NCBI GenBank assembly: GCA_946530565.1
Contig: CAMNAE010000118.1
Coordinates: 1 to 5,883, forward strand
Length of the DNA stretch: 5,883 nt
Source of the DNA: an uncultured Oscillibacter sp.
Lineage (GTDB): Bacteria; Bacillota; Clostridia; Oscillospirales; Oscillospiraceae
Direction: 5' to 3'
Part shown: positions 1 through 5,883 of the stretch, piece by piece
How positions within the stretch are numbered: position 1 is the first letter of the stretch
How the letters are laid out: the number at the start of each line of letters is the position of its first letter
Notes under the pieces: model-generated
What the model saw: the letters and a program-made list of their open reading frames with translations, nothing else
Database searches by the model: none
Told to the model about the DNA's origin: nothing
Position numbers and translations under genes: made by a program

Positions 1-2680
1 GGTCGACGTGCAGGATCTGCCGCCGGCCGTCGGGCAGACGGATCACGACGTTCGCGCGGTTCGGGCAGACGGTCGCGCAGGTCTCGCACACGGTGTCGCA
101 GGCAAGGCAGCGCTCGCCCTCGCATTTGGCGGCAAGGCGCAGCATGCCCTTGCGCGCGCCGGCCTCCTCGGCTGTCGGGTACGCCGCGGCGGGGATCTCG
201 TACTCCCAGGGCTTTCCGATGACGGCCTCTGCGAAGGCGGCCGCGTCGGCGATGCCCTCGACGACCGTCGCGGGCCCGCGCATCGCGTCGCCGCCGACGT
301 AGACGTTTTCGATGTTCGTCCGGAACGCGGGGATGCCCTTCGCGTCGACCTCGATGCCGTTTTCGGTGAAGATGCCGCTCTCCACGCGCTCGCCGACGGC
401 GGAGATCACGGTGTCGCAGGGGATCGAGATCGTCTCGTCTGTCTCGACCGGGCTGCGGCGTCCGCTCGCGTCAGGCTCGCCGAGTTTCATTTTGCGGCAG
501 AGGAGCGTACCGTCCTTCTGCTCGATCGGGGCGGCGAGCTCGAGGAAGGCAACACCGTCCGCGAGCGCGAGCTCGAGCTCCTCGGCGTCGGCGGGCATGT
601 ACTTCTTCGTGCGGCGGTAGACGATCGTCGCGCTCTCTGCGCCCGCCCGGAGCGCGGCGCGGGCCGCGTCCATCGCGGTATTGCCCGCGCCGACGACCGC
701 GACATGCCCGAGCGGGACCGTGTCGCCGCGCTTTAAGGCCTCGAGCCAGGCGATGACCGGTACGACGCGGCCGGGGATGTCGAGCTTCCCGGCCTTCCAC
801 GCGCCGACCGCGTAGAAGATATGCGTGTAGCCGTCGCGCTTGAGTTCCGCGACGCCCGGCGCGGGGGTGTTGAGCTTCACCTCAACGCCGTAGGCCTCCA
901 GGAGCCCGATGTCCTTGTCGATCGCCGCGTCGCTGATGCGCCAGGCGGGAATGACCCGGCGCACGATGCCGCCCAGGCGGTCAGAGCGCTCGAAGATCGT
1001 CGCAGGATAACCCGCACGGGCGATGAAGTACGCCGCCGCCATGCCGGTCGGACCGCCGCCGATGATCGCGACGCGCTTGTCCCATTTCATCTTCGGCGGG
1101 CGGATGCTTTTGAGCAGCGCGTCATAGCCGCGTTCGGTCGCGACGAGCTTCGTCTCCCGGATCTGTACCGGGCGCTCATAGAAGTTCCGCGTGCACTTCG
1201 TCATGCAGCGGTGCGCGCAGATCGTGCCGGTGATGAAGGGCAGGGGGTTCTTCTGGGTGATCAGCGTCAGGGCCTCTTGATAGAGCCCCTTGCGGCAGAG
1301 CTCGATGTATTCCGGAATGTCCTGCCGGATCGGGCAGCCGCCCTGGCAGGGCGCGGTGAAGCAGTCGATCAGCGGGACCTTTTCATAGCTTTTGCGCCGT
1401 GGGATCGGCTTGATCGCCTTGAGGTGCTGCGCGTCCCTGCGCGCCTCGAGCGAGAGTGCTTCGATGCCCGCGACGTCGACAGCGCTGAAGGGATGGAAGG
1501 GGAGGGCGTCGAGCTTATCGCCGATCTGCAAAAAGCGCTGGTAGCCGCCGGGCTTCAATTCCGTCGTCGCCATCGTGATCGGCCAGATATGGCATTTGAA
1601 GAGCCGGTCGATGTTGAGCGCGTCGGCGCCGCCGGCGTAGCTGATGCGGATCTTCCCGCCGAATTCCTTCGAGAGCCGCGCGGCCATGAGCGTCGTGAGC
1701 GGGAAGAGCGACTTGCCGGCCATGTACATCTCTTCGCTCGGGAGCTCTTTTTGCTTCACGTCGACCGGGAAGGTGTTCGAGAGCTTTAAGCCGAACTCGA
1801 GGCCGTGCGCTTTGGCGAGCGCCAGCAGCCGGCGGAACATCGGCACGGCGTCGGCGTACTGCAGATCCTCGCGGAAGTGGTGGTCGTCGAAGGCGATGTA
1901 GTCGTAGCCCATGGAGTCCAGGATCGCACGGGCGCTCTCATAGCCGAGGAGCGTCGGGTTGCACTTGACGAAGGTGTGCAGGTGCTTCTTTTCGATCAGG
2001 TAGCTTGCGATGCGCTCGATCTCGTCGGGCGGGCAGCCGTGGAGCGTCGAGACGGTCACCGAGCCCGAGATGTGCGGCGTGATCGTGTCGATGTAGGCGG
2101 ACTCGTTCGGGAAGAGCTCTTTCAATACGCGGATGCACTCCTTGAAGATCGGGGTGTGCGAGGCGTCGATCATCTCGTTTAAGAAGCGGTCGACCTTCTC
2201 GCCCTGGATGCCCGCAAGGTCGTAGCCGACCGACATGTTGAAGACGAAGCCGTTCACGTCGCCGAGACCCCAGAGCCGCGCCATCATCTTGAGCGCGCAC
2301 CAGGCCTTGACGTATTCCTCATAGGCCTCCTGGACATAGAGCTCGGTCGACCACTCGCAGTTGTAGCACTCGTCTTCGGCCAGAATGCAGGGGCGGTTGA
2401 CGCAGGCGGCGAGCTCGGCGCCGTCCATCTTCTGCACGGTCTTGAGCTCAAAGAAGCGCGCGCCGGCGTAGTAGCCCGCGATGATGTTCTGCGCGAGCTG
2501 TGTATTCGGACCCGCCGCAGGGCCGAAGGGCGTCTCGATCGTCTCGCCGAAGATCGGGAGCTTCTTGACGCCTGCGATATAGGGCTTCTGCACGCCGAAG
2601 ACCGAGCCGAAACGCGCGTGCTCCGACGTGATCCACTGCATCAGTTCCCGAAAGGGGATCGGGATCATTCTCTCAGACAT
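1..2680 (-). CDS. ygfK: YgfK: putative selenate reductase / dihydropyrimidine dehydrogenase-like Fe-S flavoprotein (3' end outside window)
   Basis: The reading frame is open from the ATG at 2680 to the left edge: 893 codons with no stop, against about 1,030 residues in E. coli YgfK, so roughly the last 140 are missing. Residues 1-430 look like a dihydroorotate-dehydrogenase-type barrel, with FGPAAGPNTQ at 52-61, ELKTVQ soon after, and HGCPP at 214-218. Next is an N-terminal Fe-S domain of the GltD/DPD type (C440, C445, C449; C488, C492, C496). A Rossmann FAD motif GGGPTG lies at 541-546, an NADPH motif GAGNTA at 664-669, and the second FAD motif ends GGD at 796-798. A final cysteine cluster, CxxCxxxCxxCxxxCP, spans 858-873. 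The family is annotated as a selenate reductase subunit near molybdenum hydroxylases, but the domain order resembles dihydropyrimidine dehydrogenase, so ring reduction of a purine or pyrimidine derivative is an alternative (inference). It is probably cytoplasmic and co-transcribed with ssnA, 38 bases upstream. The start is fixed by AGGAGG seven bases before the ATG. Confidence 0.95.
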   Translation of the reverse strand, partial: MSERMIPIPFRELMQWITSEHARFGSVFGVQKPYIAGVKKLPIFGETIETPFGPAAGPNTQLAQNIIAGYYAGARFFELKTVQKMDGAELAACVNRPCILAEDECYNCEWSTELYVQEAYEEYVKAWCALKMMARLWGLGDVNGFVFNMSVGYDLAGIQGEKVDRFLNEMIDASHTPIFKECIRVLKELFPNESAYIDTITPHISGSVTVSTLHGCPPDEIERIASYLIEKKHLHTFVKCNPTLLGYESARAILDSMGYDYIAFDDHHFREDLQYADAVPMFRRLLALAKAHGLEFGLKLSNTFPVDVKQKELPSEEMYMAGKSLFPLTTLMAARLSKEFGGKIRISYAGGADALNIDRLFKCHIWPITMATTELKPGGYQRFLQIGDKLDALPFHPFSAVDVAGIEALSLEARRDAQHLKAIKPIPRRKSYEKVPLIDCFTAPCQGGCPIRQDIPEYIELCRKGLYQEALTLITQKNPLPFITGTICAHRCMTKCTRNFYERPVQIRETKLVATERGYDALLKSIRPPKMKWDKRVAIIGGGPTGMAAAYFIARAGYPATIFERSDRLGGIVRRVIPAWRISDAAIDKDIGLLEAYGVEVKLNTPAPGVAELKRDGYTHIFYAVGAWKAGKLDIPGRVVPVIAWLEALKRGDTVPLGHVAVVGAGNTAMDAARAALRAGAESATIVYRRTKKYMPADAEELELALADGVAFLELAAPIEQKDGTLLCRKMKLGEPDASGRRSPVETDETISIPCDTVISAVGERVESGIFTENGIEVDAKGIPAFRTNIENVYVGGDAMRGPATVVEGIADAAAFAEAVIGKPWEYEIPAAAYPTAEEAGARKGMLRLAAKCEGERCLACDTVCETCATVCPNRANVVIRLPDGRRQILHVD

Positions 2681-2687
2681 GTTCTTT

Positions 2688-2693
2688 CCTCCT
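2688..2693 (-). promoter_or_regulatory. Ribosome binding site of ygfK
   Basis: On the minus strand this reads AGGAGG, within GAGGAGG, seven bases before the ATG at 2680. It is a near-perfect Shine-Dalgarno sequence and fixes the start. No terminator or promoter is evident in the 38 bases between the ssnA stop and this start, so ygfK appears to be carried on the ssnA transcript. Confidence 0.9.
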
Positions 2694-2718
2694 CACCGTT
2701 GCTTTTCGCAAGAAACAC

Positions 2719-4062
2719 TCAGTACTCCCTGTGGTTCAGCCGGCCCCACAGGCGCTTCGAGGCCTCCAGAATGTGCGCGTTGACCGCTTCCTCATCGATT
2801 CCGGTCAAAACGCGGTCGCGCATCAGGATCCTGCCGTTGATCATCGTCGTCTCACACTGGCGGCCGGTCATGCCGAAGAGCATGTGCCCGTCGATGTTCG
2901 CGTCGGAAAAGGGCGTAAAGGGCTTGTAATCCATCACGATCACGTCGGCCGCGGCGCCGGCCTTCAGAACGCCAAGCGGGGTGTCGAAGCAGCGGTTCGC
3001 GATCTTCGGGTTGTTCCTGAAGAGCATATCCGTGACCTCGGCCCAGCCGACGTTCGGCAGGCACGCGTTGTGCCGCTGCGAGCAGAGCGCGACCTTGAGG
3101 CTCTCGAGCATGTCGTTCGTATAGGCGTCGGTGCCCATGCCGAGCAGAATGCCCTTCTTGTAGAGCTGCAGCACCGGGGAGATGCCGACCGCGTTGCCCA
3201 TGTTGCTCTCGGGGTTGTTGACACACATCGTGTCGGTCGCTTTGATCAGATCCATCTCGGCGGTATTGACGTGGATGCAATGGCCGAGGATCGTCTTCGG
3301 GCCCAGGATCCCGTGGTCGTGGAGCCGCTGCACCGGCCGACGGCCGTAATTCTGAAGACTGTCATAGACGTCGTTCATGCCCTCGGAGACGTGGATGTGG
3401 AAGCCGACGCGGCCGTTGTTCGCCTCGACCATGCGATCGAAGGTCTTATCCGAGATCGTAAAGAGCGCGTGGCCGCCGAACATCGCCTTGAGCATATCCG
3501 ACGGGTTCTTCTCGCAGTAGTCGATGAAGTCTTTGTTCTCCTGCACCGACTGAAGCGATTTCTCCTCACCGTCGCGGTCGCTGACCTCGTAGCACAGACA
3601 CGCGCGCATGCCGTAGTCCTTCGCGACAGAGGCGATCTCCATCAGCGAGCCGGGGATCTCACAGAACGACGCGTGGTGGTCGAAGATCGTCGTGACGCCT
3701 TGCTTGATGCAGTCGATGATGAGCGCCTGCGCACTCGCCTTCGTCGCGGCCAGATCGAGATTCCGGTCGATGTACCACCACTGTCCGTCGAGGACCTCAT
3801 AGAAGTTCGTGGGGGAGAAGCCGTCGATCGAGAGGCCGCGCGCGAGCGCCGAGTAGATGTGCGTGTGTGCGTTGATGAGACCGGGCATGATGACGCCGCC
3901 CCTCGCGTCGACGAATTCGGCGTCGGGGTATTTTGCCTTTAAATCCGCCGTGCTGCCGACCTCCCGGATGAGTCCGCCCTCGGTCACGACGCCGCCGTTT
4001 TCGATGTAGCCGACCCCGCATGGGTCTCGCGTGATGAGCCGGCCGTTTGCAAGCAGGATCAT
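2719..4062 (-). CDS. ssnA: SsnA: putative aminohydrolase / chlorohydrolase-like amidohydrolase
   Basis: This is a complete 447-residue protein, close in length to E. coli SsnA (about 440). It belongs to the metal-dependent amidohydrolase superfamily (guanine deaminase / TrzN / MtaD-like branch). The N- and C-terminal strands form the usual small beta sandwich around a TIM barrel. Visible active-site residues are HTH (H66, H68) after GLIN, HVSE (H224, E227), GHC (H261) and GTDA (D312). By family analogy H66, H68, H224 and D312 hold one divalent metal, while E227 and H261 handle the catalytic water and substrate. All are present, so the enzyme should be active. The substrate is not established; an amino-substituted or cyclic amide ring from purine breakdown is likely from context. 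In E. coli ssnA is linked to stationary phase and lies with ygfK and xdhD. It starts the ssnA-ygfK operon behind a long structured leader with a terminator. Confidence 0.94.
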   Translation of the reverse strand: MILLANGRLITRDPCGVGYIENGGVVTEGGLIREVGSTADLKAKYPDAEFVDARGGVIMPGLINAHTHIYSALARGLSIDGFSPTNFYEVLDGQWWYIDRNLDLAATKASAQALIIDCIKQGVTTIFDHHASFCEIPGSLMEIASVAKDYGMRACLCYEVSDRDGEEKSLQSVQENKDFIDYCEKNPSDMLKAMFGGHALFTISDKTFDRMVEANNGRVGFHIHVSEGMNDVYDSLQNYGRRPVQRLHDHGILGPKTILGHCIHVNTAEMDLIKATDTMCVNNPESNMGNAVGISPVLQLYKKGILLGMGTDAYTNDMLESLKVALCSQRHNACLPNVGWAEVTDMLFRNNPKIANRCFDTPLGVLKAGAAADVIVMDYKPFTPFSDANIDGHMLFGMTGRQCETTMINGRILMRDRVLTGIDEEAVNAHILEASKRLWGRLNHREY

Positions 4063-4069
4063 AATTAGC

Positions 4070-4075
4070 CCTCCT
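4070..4075 (-). promoter_or_regulatory. Ribosome binding site of ssnA
   Basis: The minus strand reads AAGGAGGG at 4069-4076, with the core AGGAGG seven bases before the ATG at 4062. It lies downstream of the leader terminator at 4111-4143, so it is transcribed only if that terminator is read through, unless a second promoter exists in the roughly 50-base gap. I see no convincing one there. Confidence 0.9.
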
Positions 4076-4110
4076 TAACGATCATGAAAGATCAAAATGT
4101 GTGCATATAA

Positions 4111-4143
4111 AGAAAAACGCCCCGGACCCGAAGGATCCAAGGC
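4111..4143 (-). terminator. Intrinsic terminator inside the ssnA leader (attenuator)
   Basis: On the minus strand, GCCTTGGATCC (4143-4133) pairs with GGGTCCGGGGC (4129-4119). This gives an 11-bp stem including three G-U pairs, closed by a 3-base TTC loop. It is followed by GTTTTTCTTT, with the five-T run at 4113-4117. The plus strand has no T run after the hairpin, so it acts leftward. It sits between a good promoter and the ssnA ribosome binding site, where an attenuator would be placed. Termination of the unit to the right is already served by the stronger hairpin at 4297-4325. Confidence 0.8.
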
Positions 4144-4215
4144 ACCCTGTGTGGCGAAACCAGACAGGCGGCAAGCCCGTGCGCGCAGCACTCCGTTGCA
4201 GCTATCCTTCCGCTC
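4111..4215 (-). promoter_or_regulatory. Structured 5' leader RNA of ssnA-ygfK: candidate riboswitch of unrecognised class
   Basis: The predicted transcript begins near G4215 and runs about 100 nt to the terminator U run. Visible structures are as follows. Hairpin A has GCAA/TTGC (4199-4196 with 4174-4171) and an inner GTGC/GCAC stem (4191-4188 with 4182-4179). Hairpin B (4168-4146) has CCTGT/ACAGG, a C-C mismatch, then TGG/CCA with loop TTTCG. The 5' segment GAAGGAT (4210-4204) is exactly complementary to ATCCTTC (4136-4130), which forms part of the terminator left arm and loop. Pairing those segments would enclose hairpins A and B as a three-way junction and exclude the terminator. I do not recognise conserved bases of the purine, TPP, FMN, SAM, glycine, lysine, cobalamin or c-di-GMP aptamers. 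A leader bound by a protein antiterminator, or a short independent RNA, remains possible. Confidence 0.6.
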
Positions 4216-4221
4216 AAAACT

Positions 4222-4250
4222 ATTTTAGGCAAAAACACGAAAAAAAGCAA
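4222..4250 (-). promoter_or_regulatory. Sigma-A-type promoter for ssnA-ygfK
   Basis: Read leftward, a -35 box TTGCTT (4250-4245) and a -10 box TAAAAT (4227-4222, five of six consensus bases) are separated by 17 bases. Spacing places the transcription start near G4215. The surrounding stretch is AT-rich (T runs in the spacer and just upstream), in contrast to the GC-rich coding DNA on both sides. It lies after the terminator of the unit to the right, so ssnA-ygfK should be transcribed independently. Confidence 0.7.
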
Positions 4251-4296
4251 GCATGGACACGTAAAAATTGACGGGGCGGATTTATGGAATCTGACG

Positions 4297-4325
4297 AAAA
4301 AGCCGCCGGCACAGGCGCCGGCGGC
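4297..4325 (-). terminator. Intrinsic terminator of the VWA-DUF1624 unit
   Basis: Read leftward, GCCGCCGGC (4325-4317) and GCCGGCGGC (4310-4302) form a perfect 9-bp GC stem with a 6-base loop, followed at once by five T (4301-4297). It starts 26 bases after the stop codon of the membrane protein gene. The plus strand side has no T run, so it is directional. Confidence 0.9.
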
Positions 4326-4351
4326 AGAAAAAACAGGACATGAGAAAGGAT

Positions 4352-5065
4352 TCAGCGAAGGAAACTGTTCCACAGCGTCAGTAAGCCGTAGATCACGACC
4401 TGGTGCGCAAGGTAGATGATGAGCGCATGGCGCCCGATCCACTCCAGCAGTGGGCACTTTTGCAGAAAGGGCTTTGTGATGAGCCGCCGCAGGTAAAAGC
4501 CGCAGACGTAGAGGGCGAACCACGGCAGGAGCGGGAAGTAATCCGTCGAGAAAAAGCCCTCGGGCGGGGTGCCGAAAAAGGCGCCGACAAGCCCCAGACG
4601 GTAAAGCCCCGCGGGGACGGCCAGGCCGAAAAAGCGGCCGAGCTGCAGATGATACGTCCCGCAGAAGACGGCAAAGAAGAGCGCGAGCCCTGCCGCGGCG
4701 GGGAGGCGGGACAGGGGCCTGCCAAGGACGCTCATCAGAAGCATCGAAGAGCCGATGAGTGTCAGTACGCCGAAGAGGATCTGATCCTCCGGCATGAAGA
4801 CAAGCGTCACGAGCGTGACGGCAGCGCCGCAGAGGAAGATCGTCAGTCCGCGCCGCGCAGGCCTTCGCCCCATCGAAAAGCAGTAGCCCGAGAGCAGGAT
4901 AAACGTCCAGCAGATGCTCTGCTGCCATAAAAACGCGCCAGACGACCGGTACCATTGTAAGTTGACGCCGTAGATATACACGAGGTCCCAAACCGCGTGG
5001 TAGGCGACCATGCTGATGACGGTCAGGCCACGGAGCGCGTCGAGGCCGGTCTCCCGCGCCTTCAT
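4352..5065 (-). CDS. Membrane protein of the HGSNAT-catalytic-like (DUF1624) family
   Basis: This is a 237-residue polytopic inner-membrane protein. About seven hydrophobic segments can be seen, roughly at 12-32, 46-63, 72-91, 97-114, 122-138, 175-193 and 212-230. The N-terminus carries the family signature: LDALRGL at 8-14, a histidine in the first membrane segment (H23) and WDL at 26-28, then LLSGYCFSMG at 57-66. This group is related to the transmembrane acyltransferase domain of human heparan-alpha-glucosaminide N-acetyltransferase. Its bacterial role is unsettled, but transfer of an acyl group across the membrane to a surface sugar is the usual guess (inference). The ATG lies in an ATGA overlap with the preceding VWA gene, and no clear Shine-Dalgarno sequence precedes it, so translation is probably coupled. 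A strong terminator follows the stop. Confidence 0.85.
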   Translation of the reverse strand: MKARETGLDALRGLTVISMVAYHAVWDLVYIYGVNLQWYRSSGAFLWQQSICWTFILLSGYCFSMGRRPARRGLTIFLCGAAVTLVTLVFMPEDQILFGVLTLIGSSMLLMSVLGRPLSRLPAAAGLALFFAVFCGTYHLQLGRFFGLAVPAGLYRLGLVGAFFGTPPEGFFSTDYFPLLPWFALYVCGFYLRRLITKPFLQKCPLLEWIGRHALIIYLAHQVVIYGLLTLWNSFLR

Positions 5066-5883
5066 CGCGACACCATGAGCCGCTTCATCGCGGTCTCAAG
5101 TCCGTCGACCGTCAGGTCGAACATCGGCAGGAAGTCCGCGAGATACAGATGCGTCTCGGTCCAGAAGTTCAGCGTTTCGGGCTTCGGCTCCGGGTTGAGC
5201 CACACGAGATGCGGGAAGTGGTTTTTCAGCGCCGTGAGGTAGCTGATACCGGTCTCCTCGCTGTAGCGGCGGGCGCGCCAGTCATAGAGCCGGCCCCAGA
5301 GCTCGCCCTGGTTCATCTCGGCGTCGCCGACGATCAGCACGCGGTACTCGGGATCGTAGTTGTTCAGCACCCACTCCGTCGGCACGGCGCTGGCGTAAGT
5401 GAGCCGCGGGTCGGAGTAGAGGCTCTCGTAGGGGCAGTTGTGGAAATAATAGGTGTGCAGCTCCTTGAAATGGTTGCACTCGGTCGCGGCCTGGAAGAGC
5501 ATGCTGCAAAGGCTCGCGTAGTGGTACATAGACCCGCCGGAGTCCATCAACAGCAGCAGCTTGACCGTGTTTTTGCGCGGCGGCATATACTGCACCGAGA
5601 GCGTGCCCGCGTTGTCTGCGGTCGCGCGGATCGTGCCGTCGACATCAAAGATGCGCTCTGCGGTATCACTTTGATACGAGAGCTGACGCAGCGTCCGGAA
5701 GGCCATTTGGAACTGCCGGGTGTCAAGGGTGTTGTCCCTGCGGAAGTCCCGGTATTTCCGCTCGCCCGCGACGCTGAGCGCCGTGCGGTTGCGGCCGACT
5801 CCGCCGATGCGGATGCCGTTGGGGTGCCAGCCGCTGTTGCCGAAGGGCGAGCGGCCCTGCGTGCCGACCCAGTAAGACCCTCC
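5062..5883 (-). CDS. VWA domain protein, CoxE-like family (5' end outside window)
   Basis: The frame is open from the right edge to the TGA at 5062-5064, giving 273 residues of the C-terminal part; members are usually near 390, so about 110-130 are missing. An internal Met at 5706 is not the start, because conserved family sequence continues upstream of it: GGSYWVGTQGRSPFG at the edge, then GIRIGGVGRNR. The VWA domain shows the metal-site motif DSGGSM (visible residues 114-119), YFHNCPYES near 146-154, VGDAEM near 185-190 and VWLNPEP at 227-233. The MIDAS motif has Gly instead of the first Ser of DxSxS, which I recall as typical of this family (DxGGS). Such proteins are commonly paired with MoxR-type AAA ATPases, and CoxE itself takes part in CO dehydrogenase maturation. 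The role here is unknown. A MoxR-type gene would be expected upstream, outside the window. Confidence 0.9.
   Translation of the reverse strand, partial: GGSYWVGTQGRSPFGNSGWHPNGIRIGGVGRNRTALSVAGERKYRDFRRDNTLDTRQFQMAFRTLRQLSYQSDTAERIFDVDGTIRATADNAGTLSVQYMPPRKNTVKLLLLMDSGGSMYHYASLCSMLFQAATECNHFKELHTYYFHNCPYESLYSDPRLTYASAVPTEWVLNNYDPEYRVLIVGDAEMNQGELWGRLYDWRARRYSEETGISYLTALKNHFPHLVWLNPEPKPETLNFWTETHLYLADFLPMFDLTVDGLETAMKRLMVSR

Noticed and set aside
821..1789. 322-residue open frame on the plus strand
   Set aside because: It lies entirely antisense to ygfK in GC-rich DNA, has an Arg/Ala/Asp-rich shadow composition and matches no domain, while the minus-strand frame carries clear FAD and Fe-S motifs.
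2..2680. Possible selenocysteine UGA codon in ygfK, given the selenium-linked family
   Set aside because: I checked the frame codon by codon and found no in-frame TGA, TAA or TAG in the visible 893 codons. The missing C-terminus cannot be judged.
2731..3942. 403-residue open frame on the plus strand opposite ssnA
   Set aside because: Antisense shadow: Val/Arg/Asp/His-rich without motifs, whereas the minus strand has the full amidohydrolase active site and a strong ribosome binding site.
4081..4096. GATC-ATGAAA-GATC inverted repeat between the leader terminator and the ssnA ribosome binding site
   Set aside because: Only a 4-bp self-complementary GATC on each side; too short to claim as an operator or hairpin.
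4141..4180. tRNA-like T-loop (GGTTTCGCC) in the ssnA leader
   Set aside because: No acceptor, D or anticodon arms surround it; the bases are fully explained as the loop and stem of hairpin B.
4185..4215. Resemblance of leader bases CGGAAGGATAGCTGC to the SRP RNA domain IV apex (GGAA tetraloop and following AGCAGC)
   Set aside because: The bases before it cannot pair with those after it, the 5' part of the SRP internal loop motif is absent, and the predicted transcript begins almost at the motif, leaving no 5' arm. Treated as chance similarity.
4092..4991. 299-residue minus-strand open frame running over the membrane protein gene and through the intergenic region
   Set aside because: It overlaps the DUF1624 gene in another frame, crosses a perfect terminator and the ssnA promoter, and shows no domain; the 4352-5065 frame has the family signature and a coupled start.

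Overview
All recognisable genes in this window read leftward (minus strand). The DNA is GC-rich, the ribosome binding sites are strong AGGAGG-type, and there is an ssnA-ygfK pair. This fits an anaerobic, probably gut-associated member of the Clostridia (Oscillospirales-like). The taxonomic guess is inference from gene content and signals, not a database match.

Right part (about 4352-5883): the 3' part of a CoxE-like von Willebrand factor A (VWA) protein gene runs in from the right edge. It overlaps by 4 bases (ATGA) a gene for a small polytopic membrane protein of the HGSNAT/DUF1624 acyltransferase-like family. A perfect 9-bp hairpin followed by a T run (4297-4325) ends this unit.

Middle (about 4063-4296): the non-coding stretch is the most interesting part. 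In leftward order it holds a good sigma-A-type promoter (17-base spacer), a leader of roughly 100 nt with two clear internal hairpins, an 11-bp intrinsic terminator with a U run, about 50 more bases, and a strong Shine-Dalgarno sequence for ssnA. A 7-nt segment at the very 5' end of the predicted leader is exactly complementary to the terminator's left arm and loop. The leader could therefore fold either as a closed three-way-junction-like domain (terminator broken) or with the terminator formed. That is the layout of a transcription-attenuating riboswitch. I do not recognise it as a known class.

Left part (1-4062): ssnA (complete amidohydrolase, 447 aa) is followed after 38 bases by ygfK (893 codons visible, C-terminus beyond the left edge). 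YgfK has the order dihydroorotate-dehydrogenase-like domain, Fe-S domain, FAD/NADPH domain and further Fe-S motif, which resembles dihydropyrimidine dehydrogenase. In other bacteria these two genes sit with selenium-dependent molybdenum hydroxylase (xdh-type) genes and in gut bacterial clusters for anaerobic purine/uric acid use. A reasonable inference is reductive plus hydrolytic processing of a purine-derived ring, with expression set by the leader RNA. The rest of the cluster would lie beyond the left edge.

The long plus-strand open frames are antisense shadows of these GC-rich genes and are not annotated.
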